From NCBI GenBank assembly GCA_003427395.1, contig BFEA01000462.1, forward strand, positions 233,778-268,504: 34,727 bases of DNA, written 5' to 3'. Below are positions 20,270-29,591 of this stretch, one piece after another. Positions within the stretch are counted from its first letter, which is position 1. Every line of letters starts with the position of its first letter. The DNA comes from Chara braunii (Eukaryota > Streptophyta > Charophyceae > Charales > Characeae). The position numbers and the translations under genes are program-made. Under the pieces are notes generated by a model. The model was not told where the DNA came from. It made no database searches and saw only the letters and a list, made by a program, of their open reading frames with translations.

Positions 20270-21128
20270 TCATAGAAGATTCGTTAGAGGCCGTGCGATT
20301 GCTGCGAATCCCTTGATAAATCGGCGGTAGTACGAGGCCAGCCCTAAAAAGGCCCGGACCTGTGTCAACGATGTAGGTGCGGGGGCGTCGTGAACGGTCG
20401 CGACCTTTCTCGAATCGAGTCGTAAGCCTCCCCAGGTCACCACGTATCCCAGGAACGAGATTTCCGAAAGGAAAAACTCACTTTTTTCCAACGCAATCTT
20501 GAAGCCAGCGTCCTGCAACGCCCCAAGTGTCCACTCGATATGTTGTGCATGCCCGTGGAATGATTACGAGTAGACCAGGATGTCATCCATGTACACAATG
20601 ACGCAAAACTTAATCATGCCTTGAGTCAGCCTGGTCTTCTTGACGAAGTTATGAAACATGACGTTCATCGCTCTCTGAAAAGTAGCTGGTGCATTGCAAA
20701 TTCCCATCGGGCAACGAACCCACTGCCAAGTGCCCTCAAATAACATAAAGGTCGTCTTCGGCTGGTTCTCCTCCTTGACCAGAATGTGATGAAATCCATG
20801 GTGAATAAAAAACTGACCGAAATACTTAGCACACCCAATGCATACAACGTATCATAAATGCGGGGAAGGGGGTACACATCCTTAATCATGATATCGTTCA
20901 GCTTCCTGTAACCGATGCAAATGCGAATCGACCTATTTTTCTTCGGGACTAAGACCAAGGGAAACGACCAAGGTCCGGTCGCGGGTTGGATCCATCTGTT
21001 AGCCTCGAATTCTTTGATTTTTTGCAATGCTACTCTTCGTTCCGCGAGAGAATACCGGTACGGTTTGCAATGGATCGGCGGATGGGTTCCAGTCTGAATT
21101 TCGTGTTGAATGACTAACGATAGTCCGA
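20270..21128 (-). pseudogene. Element A reverse transcriptase, broken
   Basis: The pieces read FPLVLVPKKNRSIRICIGYRKLN and DVYPLPRIYD (20870-21027), then [15 protein letters not shown] and the catalytic YMDD (20582-20593), then FLGYVVTWGGLRLD and the AFLGLASYYRRFIKGFAAIARPL connection (20270-20518). This is the gypsy RT in order. A frameshift falls near the first catalytic Asp segment (about 20780-20830). A TAA follows the YMDD segment and a TGA ends the connection, both in the frame that continues into RNase H. Confidence 0.9.
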
Positions 21129-22144
21129 TGTTTTGTATCTGCTACATTAATCGCCCCTTGATATTCGGTCAGAATATCCGCAATTAATCGATGGGTTTCA
21201 TTGGGTACATATTGAGGCACATGCAGGTCGTACGGTTGTCCGTGTATGGTAATTACGTGCTTTGTGCTTACTCCAGGGCTGCTCCCCGCAGGGGGAGCAC
21301 AGATGGAGTTGTCTGATCGCCAGGAAAACACGGTGGCGACCATTCGAGCGTTTTCCTTTTGGATGGCCACGTGTTTTTTCGGGGTTACGTCGTCGCTGAT
21401 ATTCTGGCAACATATTGGTTTCTCGACGATTTCGATCCCGAGCTCGTAAGGCGTAGAGTCGCCGCACCCAAGGGGTTCCAAAGCTTCGCTCTCGGCCCCC
21501 TGCGGCATTAGTCGCACCTCCTTTCCTGAAGACATCAAGGAACGAGGTAGCCCTGTAATATCGCAAAATGCCTTCTTCTCCCGGTATCTTGAGAGAAGTG
21601 GGGCGGTGGCTTCGTATAGGGTTCGAGGGGGCTCCGAAGAATCGATCATCCAGGATACTTGTACGAGTGGTTCCCCAAAAATTAGAGCCTGAGATCGATG
21701 GAGGTTTCTCTCCGTAAGGACGAACGTCTTCGTTGTCTGTGTTCAAATGAGGTAGTGGATCAATTGGCGCGCCATATCTTGGATTGCGGGATCCGTACCA
21801 TTGTCGCTGTCGGATAAGCTGTTAGATAGCTCGGGTTTTTTTCCCCTGTGGTCATTCTCGTGAATCGGTTTCTTCCATGTGAGCACCCGAAGAGGTTCCT
21901 TGATTCCAGTCGGGAGTCTCTGAGTTGAGGGCGGTGTGGTCCGAAGTGTTAATCGCATCGGAATAACATACGGTTTTTCGTCTGTGTTTCGAAGGATGAC
22001 TGATCATTTCTCAAAGTCCAGGTTGGCTCGTCGTGCGGTGAGGGCCGGTTGTCCCAGAAGGACATCATAGGTGTTTACATCCAGTATTACGTCTCCTAGT
22101 GCGTGAACTTTTCCTAGTCGAAACGCGAAGTTCGTCATTTTTCC
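21129..22144 (-). pseudogene. Element A region between protease and reverse transcriptase
   Basis: Open pieces 21743-21958 and 20999-21649 carry a long linker that ends in VPQYVPNETHRLIADIL, the stretch just before the RT fingers. The protease's C-terminal half lies at about 22015-22140 and reads VNTYDVLLGQPALTARRA, the usual flap-to-end segment. No extra domain is recognised. Confidence 0.65.
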
Positions 22145-22780
22145 TACCGCTTTGATTTCTCTTCATCATCCGAGACGAGATGATCTCCTTCCGTCAAGGT
22201 GATCGGAGCCTTCCTTCTTCCTTCCCGTTCTACGACTTTCAGGGAGATAGCCAGTACCGCAGCTTCCGAATCGATAGGACCATTGTAGGGGACTCCCCGT
22301 ACTTCGATATTGCATTCCGCGGATTTCCATGGAATGACTTTGATTCGCAAGAAATCGTATTGGGTCCGAGGTACTAGGGATGTATGGCCTATCTTCGAGG
22401 GTCCGGGCCTTTCCGTTCTTAGCAGCTGACTTGGCGAGAGTGAATCGTTTCCGGTTTGCCTTGCAATGTTGCAGCATGCGTTTGTTGGCTTGTTCCGATA
22501 TGGACAATAGGTGCCCGATGGGCAACGGAATCCGGTGATCCAGAGCTCGGACGATATCCAAAACATCGATCTCCCCAGTGACGAAAGGAGGACCACCCGA
22601 CTCCATTTCTCCTAGAGAAGGTCTCCATTCGGCTATCCCTCGTTGTTCGTTTCCGGGCCGGATGGTTCCTATCATTCCCAGCCCCGGATAACCCAATGTG
22701 ATGTATTGGTCAACTGGAATAAGTTCTTCGGCTTCCTCACTAGTGGCTACCGCACGTCCTCCTCCTCCTATCTCTTCGAT
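22145..22780 (-). pseudogene. Element A protease N-terminal half and gag-protease linker
   Basis: The linker reads PIGHLLSISEQANKRMLQHC. The protease active site then lies in the 22144-22596 frame at about 22250-22285, where the expected Asp-Ser/Thr-Gly is Asp-Ser-Glu (PIDSEAAVLAIS). The Asp is kept but the Gly is lost, a change explained by one G-to-A step. A frame change separates the linker from the active-site segment. The family identity rests on the order and the VLLG motif that follows. Confidence 0.7.
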
Positions 22781-23882
22781 CATTTTGCCCACCCTCCCTG
22801 GTCCACCGGCGCCGTTGCCACCGAGGCAGCTCCTACTCGGCCTTGCGTGGGTCGGTGGGGACAGTCTCGGGCTATATGGTCGGGTTGGTGACACGTGTAG
22901 CAAACGCTCAAGTTAGTCGTTGCTCCGCCCATTGCCTGAGCGGGGGCTGCTCCGTGCGTCATTGGTGCTGCTCTGGCGGCAATGGGACGCATTGATCTCA
23001 TTAATAATTCAATCTGAGCATTGTGCTCACGCTGTTCCTTCTTAGTTTCCTGCATTAAGTCAACCAGCGTAGGAGTTAGTTCCAATATCGCGTTTGATTC
23101 GCTTGGCTTTATAGGGGGATATGCAGGAGGCGAAGGTGCAAACATTACGGGCAGTCCTGTGGTTGTGTCGGATATCAATCTCTTAGCTACAACCTGTTCT
23201 ATATAAGTGATGGGGCTGGAGACGAAACCCATGTTCTCAAATTTGTTTTGAAGTGCGGCCAGCTCGGCTTTCGCCCTGGCTAATTTTTAGGAATCCCCTT
23301 CCTTAGTGTGGTCCTCCCCTTTTAGGAAGCTAGCGGCAAACTTCCTCTCCATCTCTTCCGCCCCATCCATGATCTGTTGCATAGTGTGATTGATGCGGGG
23401 AAACTGCTTTCGCAATTTTTCCCTCATCGCCCGGCTACGAAACCCATCGATGAACAAATCTTTTCCGAGCTTCTCGTCCTTCTCGGATTTAACAAACAGT
23501 CTGTAAAACCTACTACGATATTACGTGACCGACTCGAGGGGCTTCTGAACCCGATCTTTGATCATAAAGAAGGCCTGTTCAGGGTGGATGTAGTCGAATT
23601 TGTTCAAGAAGTCCCTCTCAAAGGTTGGGAGGTCGATCCAGCCGTAAGTGTTGAACCAGTGGTGTGCATCCCTCCCAATCTGGTGGGAATATTGATCCTG
23701 GCTTCATCGTTGTCGTACTGTTGTGCACGCAGTGTGGCCAGCCATGCCTCGGCTAGGTGATTCGCAGGGTCAAAGAGATACAAATCGGGTGGAGCTGCAG
23801 GTGCGCGAGCTCGGATTGGTGGTGCGGGGACAGGTGCCCTGCCTAGCTGTACATTAATGTTTTGCGCTTGATTGACGTTCAT
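22781..23882 (-). pseudogene. Element A gag with CCHC knuckle, broken
   Basis: The first open piece (23604-23882) starts MNVNQAQNINVQLG and contains PPDLYLFDPANHLAEAWLATLRAQQY, a Ty3 gag-type start. The middle (about 23240-23600) is in other frames and includes a FLNKFDYIHPEQAFFMIKDR segment typical of Retrotrans_gag. The last piece (22780-23232) holds an intact zinc knuckle, CYTCHQPDHIARDC (22861-22902), with Cys-x2-Cys-x4-His-x4-Cys. It would package the element RNA. The ATG at 23880-23882 lies about 145 bp inside the primer-binding site, and the frame is open a little further upstream. Confidence 0.85.
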
Positions 23883-24025
23883 GTTGGTGGCTTGTTCACT
23901 GACCGATCTGCTCCTAGTTACTATAGGATCGCATCCCGACGCGTTCCACTGTCTAGGCCGCCCTCTGTACGCCAGATTGCTTGTGCGTCCTGCCTACTTG
24001 CTGCTCTGTGAGCTCGCCACTTGTC

Positions 24026-24038
24026 GGCTCCGATACCA
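24026..24038 (-). promoter_or_regulatory. Primer-binding site for initiator tRNA-Met
   Basis: On the - strand this reads TGGTATCGGAGCC, complementary to a tRNA 3' end of the iMet type with CCA. It sits right at the inner edge of the 5' LTR, where minus-strand synthesis starts. It fixes the element's orientation as -. Confidence 0.88.
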
Positions 24039-24582
24039 ACCTCACACCCAGTGCGACTTCCTGATCGGAGTGGGATGGGGCCCTGGAAATGCGAAAAGGG
24101 GGTGTGCCAAGGATTTTAGGAAAGTGGGGGTGGAGTCCCAGGTTAGAACTGAGATCTCATGTGGCAAGGTTTAGGGGCAGTTGTGCAAGATGGTAGGCAC
24201 AAGGCACGTCTGGCTTTTACGTCGTGGAAAATGGAATTACCATCTTCGGTGGCTTCGTCGCCGAGGGCGGGTTCAAATTTGGTGGACCGGCGGGACGCTA
24301 TGGCTGTCGTGTTGTCTGAACAGTTGCTGGTGTCGCTCGTAGCAAGCCTCAGAATCCGACGAGGCTGGCCTCAGACGGAGGTTGTGAGCGCGCTGCTCGG
24401 CTTCGGTTCGGGTTCATCGGATAAATCCCGTGGTTCTATGCGCGCGGTCTCGCTGGCATTCCAGGCACGGCGTGCGGGGTCAATAGCGAGCTATGGAATT
24501 CCACGGTACTACTATGAGTTGCTGATATGGAAGAATACTTTAGAAGGGAGGAAAGTCGGTATTGATAGCGACGAAACCCGAA

Positions 24583-24592
24583 GATATATAAT
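24583..24592 (-). promoter_or_regulatory. Candidate TATA element in 5' LTR of A
   Basis: The - strand reads ATTATATATC, conserved with 13675-13684 in the other LTR. It would drive the genomic RNA of element A. Motif evidence only. Confidence 0.35.
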
Positions 24593-25651
24593 ATTAGGTA
24601 TTATTGGTGTTGGGATAGTCCGGGATCCTAGGATTCTTGCCTATAGCCCAATGAAAGTCCCGTTCACATAGTCGATCATTTTCAGTTCGACAGGGATATT
24701 CAGGATTTCTTAGGTTCCCCCGCCGTCTAGGTTGTTCCCTCTCCCAGTATTCACGGTATTTCAAGTCCCTTAAGCTCTCACGATCGGTGACCCAGAAGGG
24801 TGTTTTTGTAGCCATCTCCTATTTGGTGGATACGCATTTCTTATGGTGAAGCAAGGTCGGGGTCGACTCATGCAGACGTGCGCGTATGTCGCGACTCCGC
24901 TTTTTGGATCGTTGTCATACACGAGTGTGCGCATGAGCAGGAATGGCTCGCGTCTTGGCCTTCCGCATCGGCGGGCTTGTGGTGAGCGGTCTTGTTGGCG
25001 TATCAATCCTATCCCGCATGCATGCAACTACCCTTCTTTGCAAACATCATTCAACCATTACACCCATATCCATGCCATTGGTAACGGAAGAAAGAAAAAG
25101 GAACAACCGCTCGGGTATCGAGGATCAACACATCACAACATTCCCGGGGTCGCACAAGAATCAAAGGTTGGCAATCGCACCAGATTCGGAGTTATCAAGC
25201 AGCGCAGATGGATACGAGAAAGTGACAAAATTTGGCTCAAGCTAACACTATTGAGCAAAACAAAATGGGAGACTCAAAAGACCACTTGAGAAGGGGTGGG
25301 AGAAGGGCGCAAGTTCATTCAACAACACACAAGAAACAGAAGATCAACGACGATTCACTAGGACATCCGAAATTGCCGCAACAAAGTTGGTCAATGTTGG
25401 AATCAAAAATTATACAGAAGGTTGGAAGAAAGACACCATCCCACGCACATCTGTTCTCTCTCTCTCCCTCTCTCTCCACAACATTCCCGATGCGGGCAGT
25501 CCGTCGCCTCGCATCAACACAGAGTTGTCACCCCACTTGGTCTGAATATGCAAGCTAGGTTCGCCCGTGCTGTGGCCCACACATCAACCCCGCATACTCA
25601 GCACCAGCTCGTCGGATCGCCCAGCTCTCTCGTTTACTCACCTCCCAAACA

Positions 25652-25970
25652 GACTCGTTAGTTGATCCTTACTGACCGCGCTAACCTTTAAAAAATCATA
25701 GAGAGAGAACTAATCGCGCTTGCGAAATTTATAACATGCATGCTTGCACGAGAAACCCGGGATTATGCCTAAGTGAGAGGAAGGGGAAGAGAAGAAAGTG
25801 CCTACGTCTTCCAAGCTGACTCGTTAGTCGATCCTTACTGACCGCGCTAACCTTCAAAAATTCATAGAGAGAGAACTAATCGCGCTTGCGAAATTTATAA
25901 CATGCATGCTTGCACGAGAAAACTGAGATTATGCCTAAGTGAGAGGAAGGGGAAGATAAGGAAGTGCATG
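25652..25970. repeat. 166-bp tandem duplication in 5' LTR of A
   Basis: Units begin at 25652 and 25818 with GACTCGTTAGT(T/C)GATCC and run through ACTAATCGCGCTTGCG, CATGCATGCTTGCACGAGAAA and GAGAGGAAGGGGAAGA. The second ends near 25970. The other LTR has a single copy. Confidence 0.9.
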
Positions 25971-26641
25971 ACCAGGCCGCGGCGTGGGGACGGAACCACT
26001 CTCCACGCGTCAATCCAATCATGCAACGTGGGGACCAATCAGATCAGAGAAAGGGATGTGCATACACAGGCGGGGGCGAGGCGGGAAGGAGAAAACACGA
26101 AGGACGTCAAGAACAAGAAGATTGTAGTTGCAACTGGGCCTGCCAAAAATTACAGTTACACGCAAGATTAAGGCGCTCATCAGAGCCCTGGTCTTGCCAA
26201 GGCACGGTGCGCGTGAGCAGGATGCATCGTGCAGCCAGATTGCCAGGTACCCAAATTCCTAGTCTAAATCCTAATTGCAGAAGAAAAAAAAAAATTCCAA
26301 AAAGAAAAACAATTTCGAGAGCCCTCGGGGGCTCGACATCAGTTGAAAGTTTGAAAAACAACATTCCCACGCGTTGATCATGCCAAAATTCCCATTTCCC
26401 ACAGCAGAACAAGAAAGAAGTTATGGCGACCGTTATTTATCGTGCTCACTAGGGCGCGGTCACCCAATCGTCTAGGACTTTCTCGGCCCTGGTACCGAAA
26501 ACCGAAAAGAAAGAAGCGAGGATATCCGTGCACCTTGCCCAACCGACCCATACCCATGCACTCCACCCGACCAACCAGTCCCCAACCCGTGAAGCAGCTT
26601 CGCGCAGAAAGTCGCGCGATTACAAAAAATAGTTCGTCACG

Positions 26642-27139
26642 CTGCACCAAATTTTATTGACTTTGTTTGTAGGTGTAATGTGTGTGTGAGTGTAATATGT
26701 TTGCGTAAAAATCCACCGAACTGGTGCCATCTTTTTATTGCAATTGGAAAGAACCATTGAAACACCAATACATCCCTTAGATATTTTGTTCCGATTTGGC
26801 AGTCTGCCTACCACATTGACAGGGACTCGACCTTCCAGACGAAACTGGTTGGCAACGTCAGCCATAAAAAAAAGAAATGGCACCCATGCCAGTTTGATGC
26901 TTTGGCCTGTGGCAGCAATCTGGGTCTGAAAAGAAGGTTCGGAAGGTTCAGAGGTACTGGGGTTGATAAGAACGGTTACCACACTTGACCTTGGTTAACC
27001 GTGAAAAAAAGAGCATGGCCTCTTTTGTTTTGTGGAATTTTCGTGTACCCCTTCCACCAAAGTTTGAGCGATCAACTTGGCAGTCTTCGATGACAGTGGG
27101 TGGTACTTACTGAACAAGTCATAAGAGCTTTGGCATAGA
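26642..27139. other. Gene-free stretch right of element A
   Basis: One - strand open frame (26620-26982) includes plain protein-like text (GQSIKLAWVPFLFFMADVAN) but shows no motif I recognise and runs into the LTR. It may be a scrap of an older element or gene. Nothing else is seen. Confidence 0.35.
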
Positions 27140-27262
27140 AAGGGTGGATTAAGTCACACTACCTTTAAATACGGAGCAACAATATCGTCTGTGCCAAAGA
27201 AGGGAGGTGAATTTAGGGCATACGTTGACTATCGGGGACTCGATGCCATCAGTGTCAACGGT
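27140..27262 (+). pseudogene. Relic of a gypsy reverse transcriptase
   Basis: The + strand reads YGATISSVPKKGGEFRAY and then VDYRGLDAISVN (27164-27259). This matches the conserved VPKK-x-G...R-x-C-x-DYR-x-LN segment of Ty3/gypsy RT. Element B has the cognate [20 protein letters not shown]. It is on the opposite strand to elements A and B and is clearly older. No other domain of the element survives nearby. Confidence 0.75.
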
Positions 27263-27510
27263 GCAGTGAATCAGCAGACGGGAAGGAGCCTCGATCGATG
27301 AACTAACTATTGTTTGGCGCACACTCAGTCGAGGTTGGGACACAAAATGTGCATTCCAACTCCGACGAAACATCTTGCTGGAGGCATCACCTGATAATCT
27401 GTGAATAGTAAACTCGAATAATAAAATAAATATGCATCAAAATGAGAAATCTGAATATTGAATTAATTGATTATGATTATCACTAGTCTTCAAAGGAATA
27501 TTCTTTTACC

Positions 27511-27588
27511 ATGCTTATTAGAAAAACAAATTCAATGATAGTGAGTATGGGACCTCATCATCCATCTATGCATGGAGTAGTCAAATTG
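27511..27588 (+). pseudogene. ndhH: ndhH fragment, N-terminus only
   Basis: From the ATG at 27511 the frame reads MLIRKTNS, then from the inner ATG at 27535 [15 protein letters not shown], the hallmark N-terminus of the plastid NADH dehydrogenase-like complex subunit H. The mitochondrial homologue nad7 has GPQHPAAHGV there, so the plastid gene is the better match. After GV the family sequence stops abruptly. What follows (VKL and a TAG, then EAAERMIIDS in another frame) is not ndhH, so the gene is cut after about 23 residues. It has no function here. It shows transfer of plastid DNA to this locus, or a chimeric contig. Confidence 0.88.
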
Positions 27589-27671
27589 TAGAAGCCGCAG
27601 AAAGAATGATAATAGATTCTTAATAAATTGAATTTGAGTATTAGAAAAAAAAATCTATTCTCTTATTTCGA

Positions 27672-27725
27672 TTATCATATTCCATGAATTCATGGAATAT
27701 GATAATCGAAGTAAGAGAAGGTAAG
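27672..27725. repeat. 54-bp near-perfect palindrome
   Basis: The two arms meet at GAATTC. Each arm is 27 bp, from CTTA(T)TTCGATTATC inward through ATATTCCATGAATT, and only one pair mismatches. Such hairpins are typical of plastid 3' ends. Boundaries are good to a few bases. Confidence 0.85.
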
Positions 27726-27930
27726 AATATATATAAATATGTATATAAAATATATATAAATATGTATATCAACAGAGTGGAGCCGAAGGCGCAATGAGAA
27801 GCAGAGGCCTTTCGAATATAGAACACATAGAATATTGATCAAAGAATATTAGTATGTAATTTGTATCTTTATTTGAATCAGAATTGTGAGAGGATAGGAA
27901 TCTTTCCAATACTTCAATTCAATTGAAAAA

Positions 27931-28769
27931 TGCAATTAGACTCGTTCTCAAATACACTTTTCATGCATGTAAACAGCAACGCGGCATACTGGCGACGTGC
28001 GCCCACTCAAAACTCTGAGATATGGCTTTCAGATACGAGTTCACTCTCAATTGGCTATGGCGACTTCAAGGCCCAAACATCTCACTGTTCACATACACTG
28101 GATCACCCTGGATATCCCACACGCATCACTCTGAGCACTCAACACACGCACACACACTCTCTACTAACTACAGCTATGACAGATATGGCTGCCTCTAACC
28201 TATCATTATTCTAACTCCCTCTCCCTCTCGCCCACTGCGACCTCCGGGCTCATCTGCAGACCTCCTTGCACAAGTCGCTGTGGCAGCGTTTCCGCATGGC
28301 TCACGCCGGAATGAATCCATGGTTGGGCGCTGCCTCTTGATTTATACCTCAGAAACTCGTTGGTCTGCCCTTTGCCATCGGCCCTTGGTGCTCACAGTCC
28401 CCCTGTGGTACTTGNTGGACCGGACTGGGACTGACTGGACTTACCGCTATCCTACCGACATTGTACTGCAGTTGCACTGCGGTTTAGTCCACCACTTGCC
28501 TCTCCACTTGACCACTTGCCCACTTGCCTACCTTCTAGAAGGTCTACAGCTAAGCTTCCGGAACTCACTAAGACTCCTACGCTATAGACCTACAGATCGA
28601 ACCCCTGCTGTCTATGGACCTACGACAGGTCAACCAACTGCCTACGAATACACAGGTCACAGGTTCAATTCTCGGGATCTACACGGATACTGTACATGGG
28701 TAGGGTGAGGTCTAGGGATCGAACCCTCGGTACTGCATCCGCTACTGCTAAAAGGTGAAAACCGTTCCA
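27931..28769 (-). repeat. 3' LTR of element B
   Basis: It starts TGCAAT and ends CCGTTCCA (TG...CA), matching the solo LTR 447-1423 over its length. It sits directly behind the pol 3' end on the - strand. At 839 bp it is shorter than the solo copy because it lacks the stem-loop and most of the 31-bp repeats. Confidence 0.9.
28340..28346 (-). promoter_or_regulatory. Candidate TATA box in 3' LTR of B
   Basis: TATAAAT on the - strand, conserved with 865-871 in the solo LTR. It lies about 410 bp before the LTR end, a normal place for the U3/R border. Confidence 0.5.
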
Positions 28770-29591
28770 CTCCCGCCGTCCTAAATTCGAGGTCCTCCGA
28801 GAAAATGTCAAAGGCGGGACCTTTACCTTTCTTGTCACGCTCATAGGCCCTGACTATGTCGGGAGCGGTCTCTAGAAGTTCTGCTTTCGTGAACCAGCGG
28901 TNNTCTNCCGGTTCCTGATAAGCAAACCGGACCTTATACTGTTTCTGGGGACGACCTCTACCTCCTGTCCTAAACACATCCTCTTCTACAATGCCCTCTA
29001 TGTCATAGCTTCCATCCATATCCGGTGGAATCATGGATCTCTTGGAAGGGAACTGTTGACTAGTAACACATGGCAGCAGCTTTGAAGCATGAAACACAGG
29101 GTATGTGTGGAGGTGTGCTGGAATCTCAATGCTGTAGGACGGTCCATCCTCTCCGCCCTTAACTTCTAGAACCGGCCACGGTCCTCTATATGCGGGCAGT
29201 AACTTTTGTGAGATGTTTTCTTCCGGTGCAAATTCTTTTGCCTTGACCCAGACTAAGTCACCTATTCGAAACTGTGATGGGCGACGGTGCTTGTTAGCCT
29301 ACTCTATCATTCTGTGTTGGGCCTTCCGTAGGTTCTCAACAATAGTGGCTAATTCCTTTTCGTGCTATATCGCAAACTCCCTGGTACCGGGTGGTAATCT
29401 GTGAATTTGATCTCGGCTAAGTCCTTCAAATGGTCTACGGGGCCTAAAGGACTTGTGCAGTTCATTGGGAGTGCGGCAGGTGGATAGGTGCACGCTGTTG
29501 TTGTATGCACTAGCGACCTTGGGCAACATCTCATCCCAGTTGATCTGATCTGGTCTAATGTACATGCGCAGAACTTGCTGTAGGATCTTGT
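28657..29591 (-). pseudogene. Element B integrase C-terminus with chromodomain
   Basis: After a frameshift near 29606 the frame is the same from 29595 to 28657, interrupted by two TAG stops (29365-29367 and 29299-29301). It reads MNKILQQVLRMYIRP, then RIGDLVWVKAKEFAPE and AYRGPWPVLEVKGG (a GPY/F-type module, about 29170-29270), then FHASKLLPC. A chromodomain follows at about 28840-29004 (DIEGIVEEDVFR...QYKVRFAY...RWFTKAELLETAPDIV), a fold that in chromoviruses steers integration to marked chromatin. Three unread bases (N) fall in it. The frame stays open across the LTR border and ends inside the LTR at 28657. Confidence 0.88.
28770..28781 (-). promoter_or_regulatory. Possible polypurine tract of B
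   Basis: On the - strand GGACGGCGGGAG lies right against the LTR start. It is purine-rich but not pure, so it is a weak candidate for the plus-strand primer. Confidence 0.35.

Larger units (their letters stand above)
13120..26641 (-). mobile_element. Ty3/gypsy LTR retrotransposon A, decayed
   Basis: Two related LTRs (13120-15736 and 24039-26641) bracket a - strand internal region. In element order this holds a primer-binding site (24026-24038), gag with a CCHC knuckle, a protease relic, reverse transcriptase with YMDD, RNase H and integrase, then an extra reading region of about 1.7 kb. Integrase after RNase H is the Ty3/gypsy order. The two outer flanks (CTGT on the left, CTGC on the right) are only a near match for a target-site duplication, so either one base changed or the ends come from different insertions. 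Many frameshifts and stops show that it cannot move by itself. Confidence 0.88.
24039..26641 (-). repeat. 5' LTR of element A
   Basis: It aligns with 13120-15736. Its outer end reads CGTCACG where the partner has CGTCACA, a one-base change. Its inner end lacks the terminal bases CGTCACA-type block, so the shared GTGAGGTTGG runs straight into the primer-binding site. It carries a 166-bp tandem duplication that its partner lacks, and misses some sequence its partner has. Confidence 0.9.
27395..27930 (+). other. Plastid-like DNA insertion (NUPT), rearranged
   Basis: Base composition drops sharply to AT-rich for this stretch. It contains the start of plastid ndhH, runs of TATATAAATATGTATA and a long hairpin of the type found at plastid transcript ends. 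The right side meets the LTR of element B at 27931, which may have inserted into it. Only the ndhH part is firmly recognised. The rest is judged plastid-like by composition and neighbours, and could join pieces from several plastid places. Confidence 0.6.

Noticed and set aside
27511-27588. Mitochondrial nad7
   Set aside because: The family motif there is GPQHPAAHGV. The sequence has [10 protein letters not shown], the plastid ndhH form.
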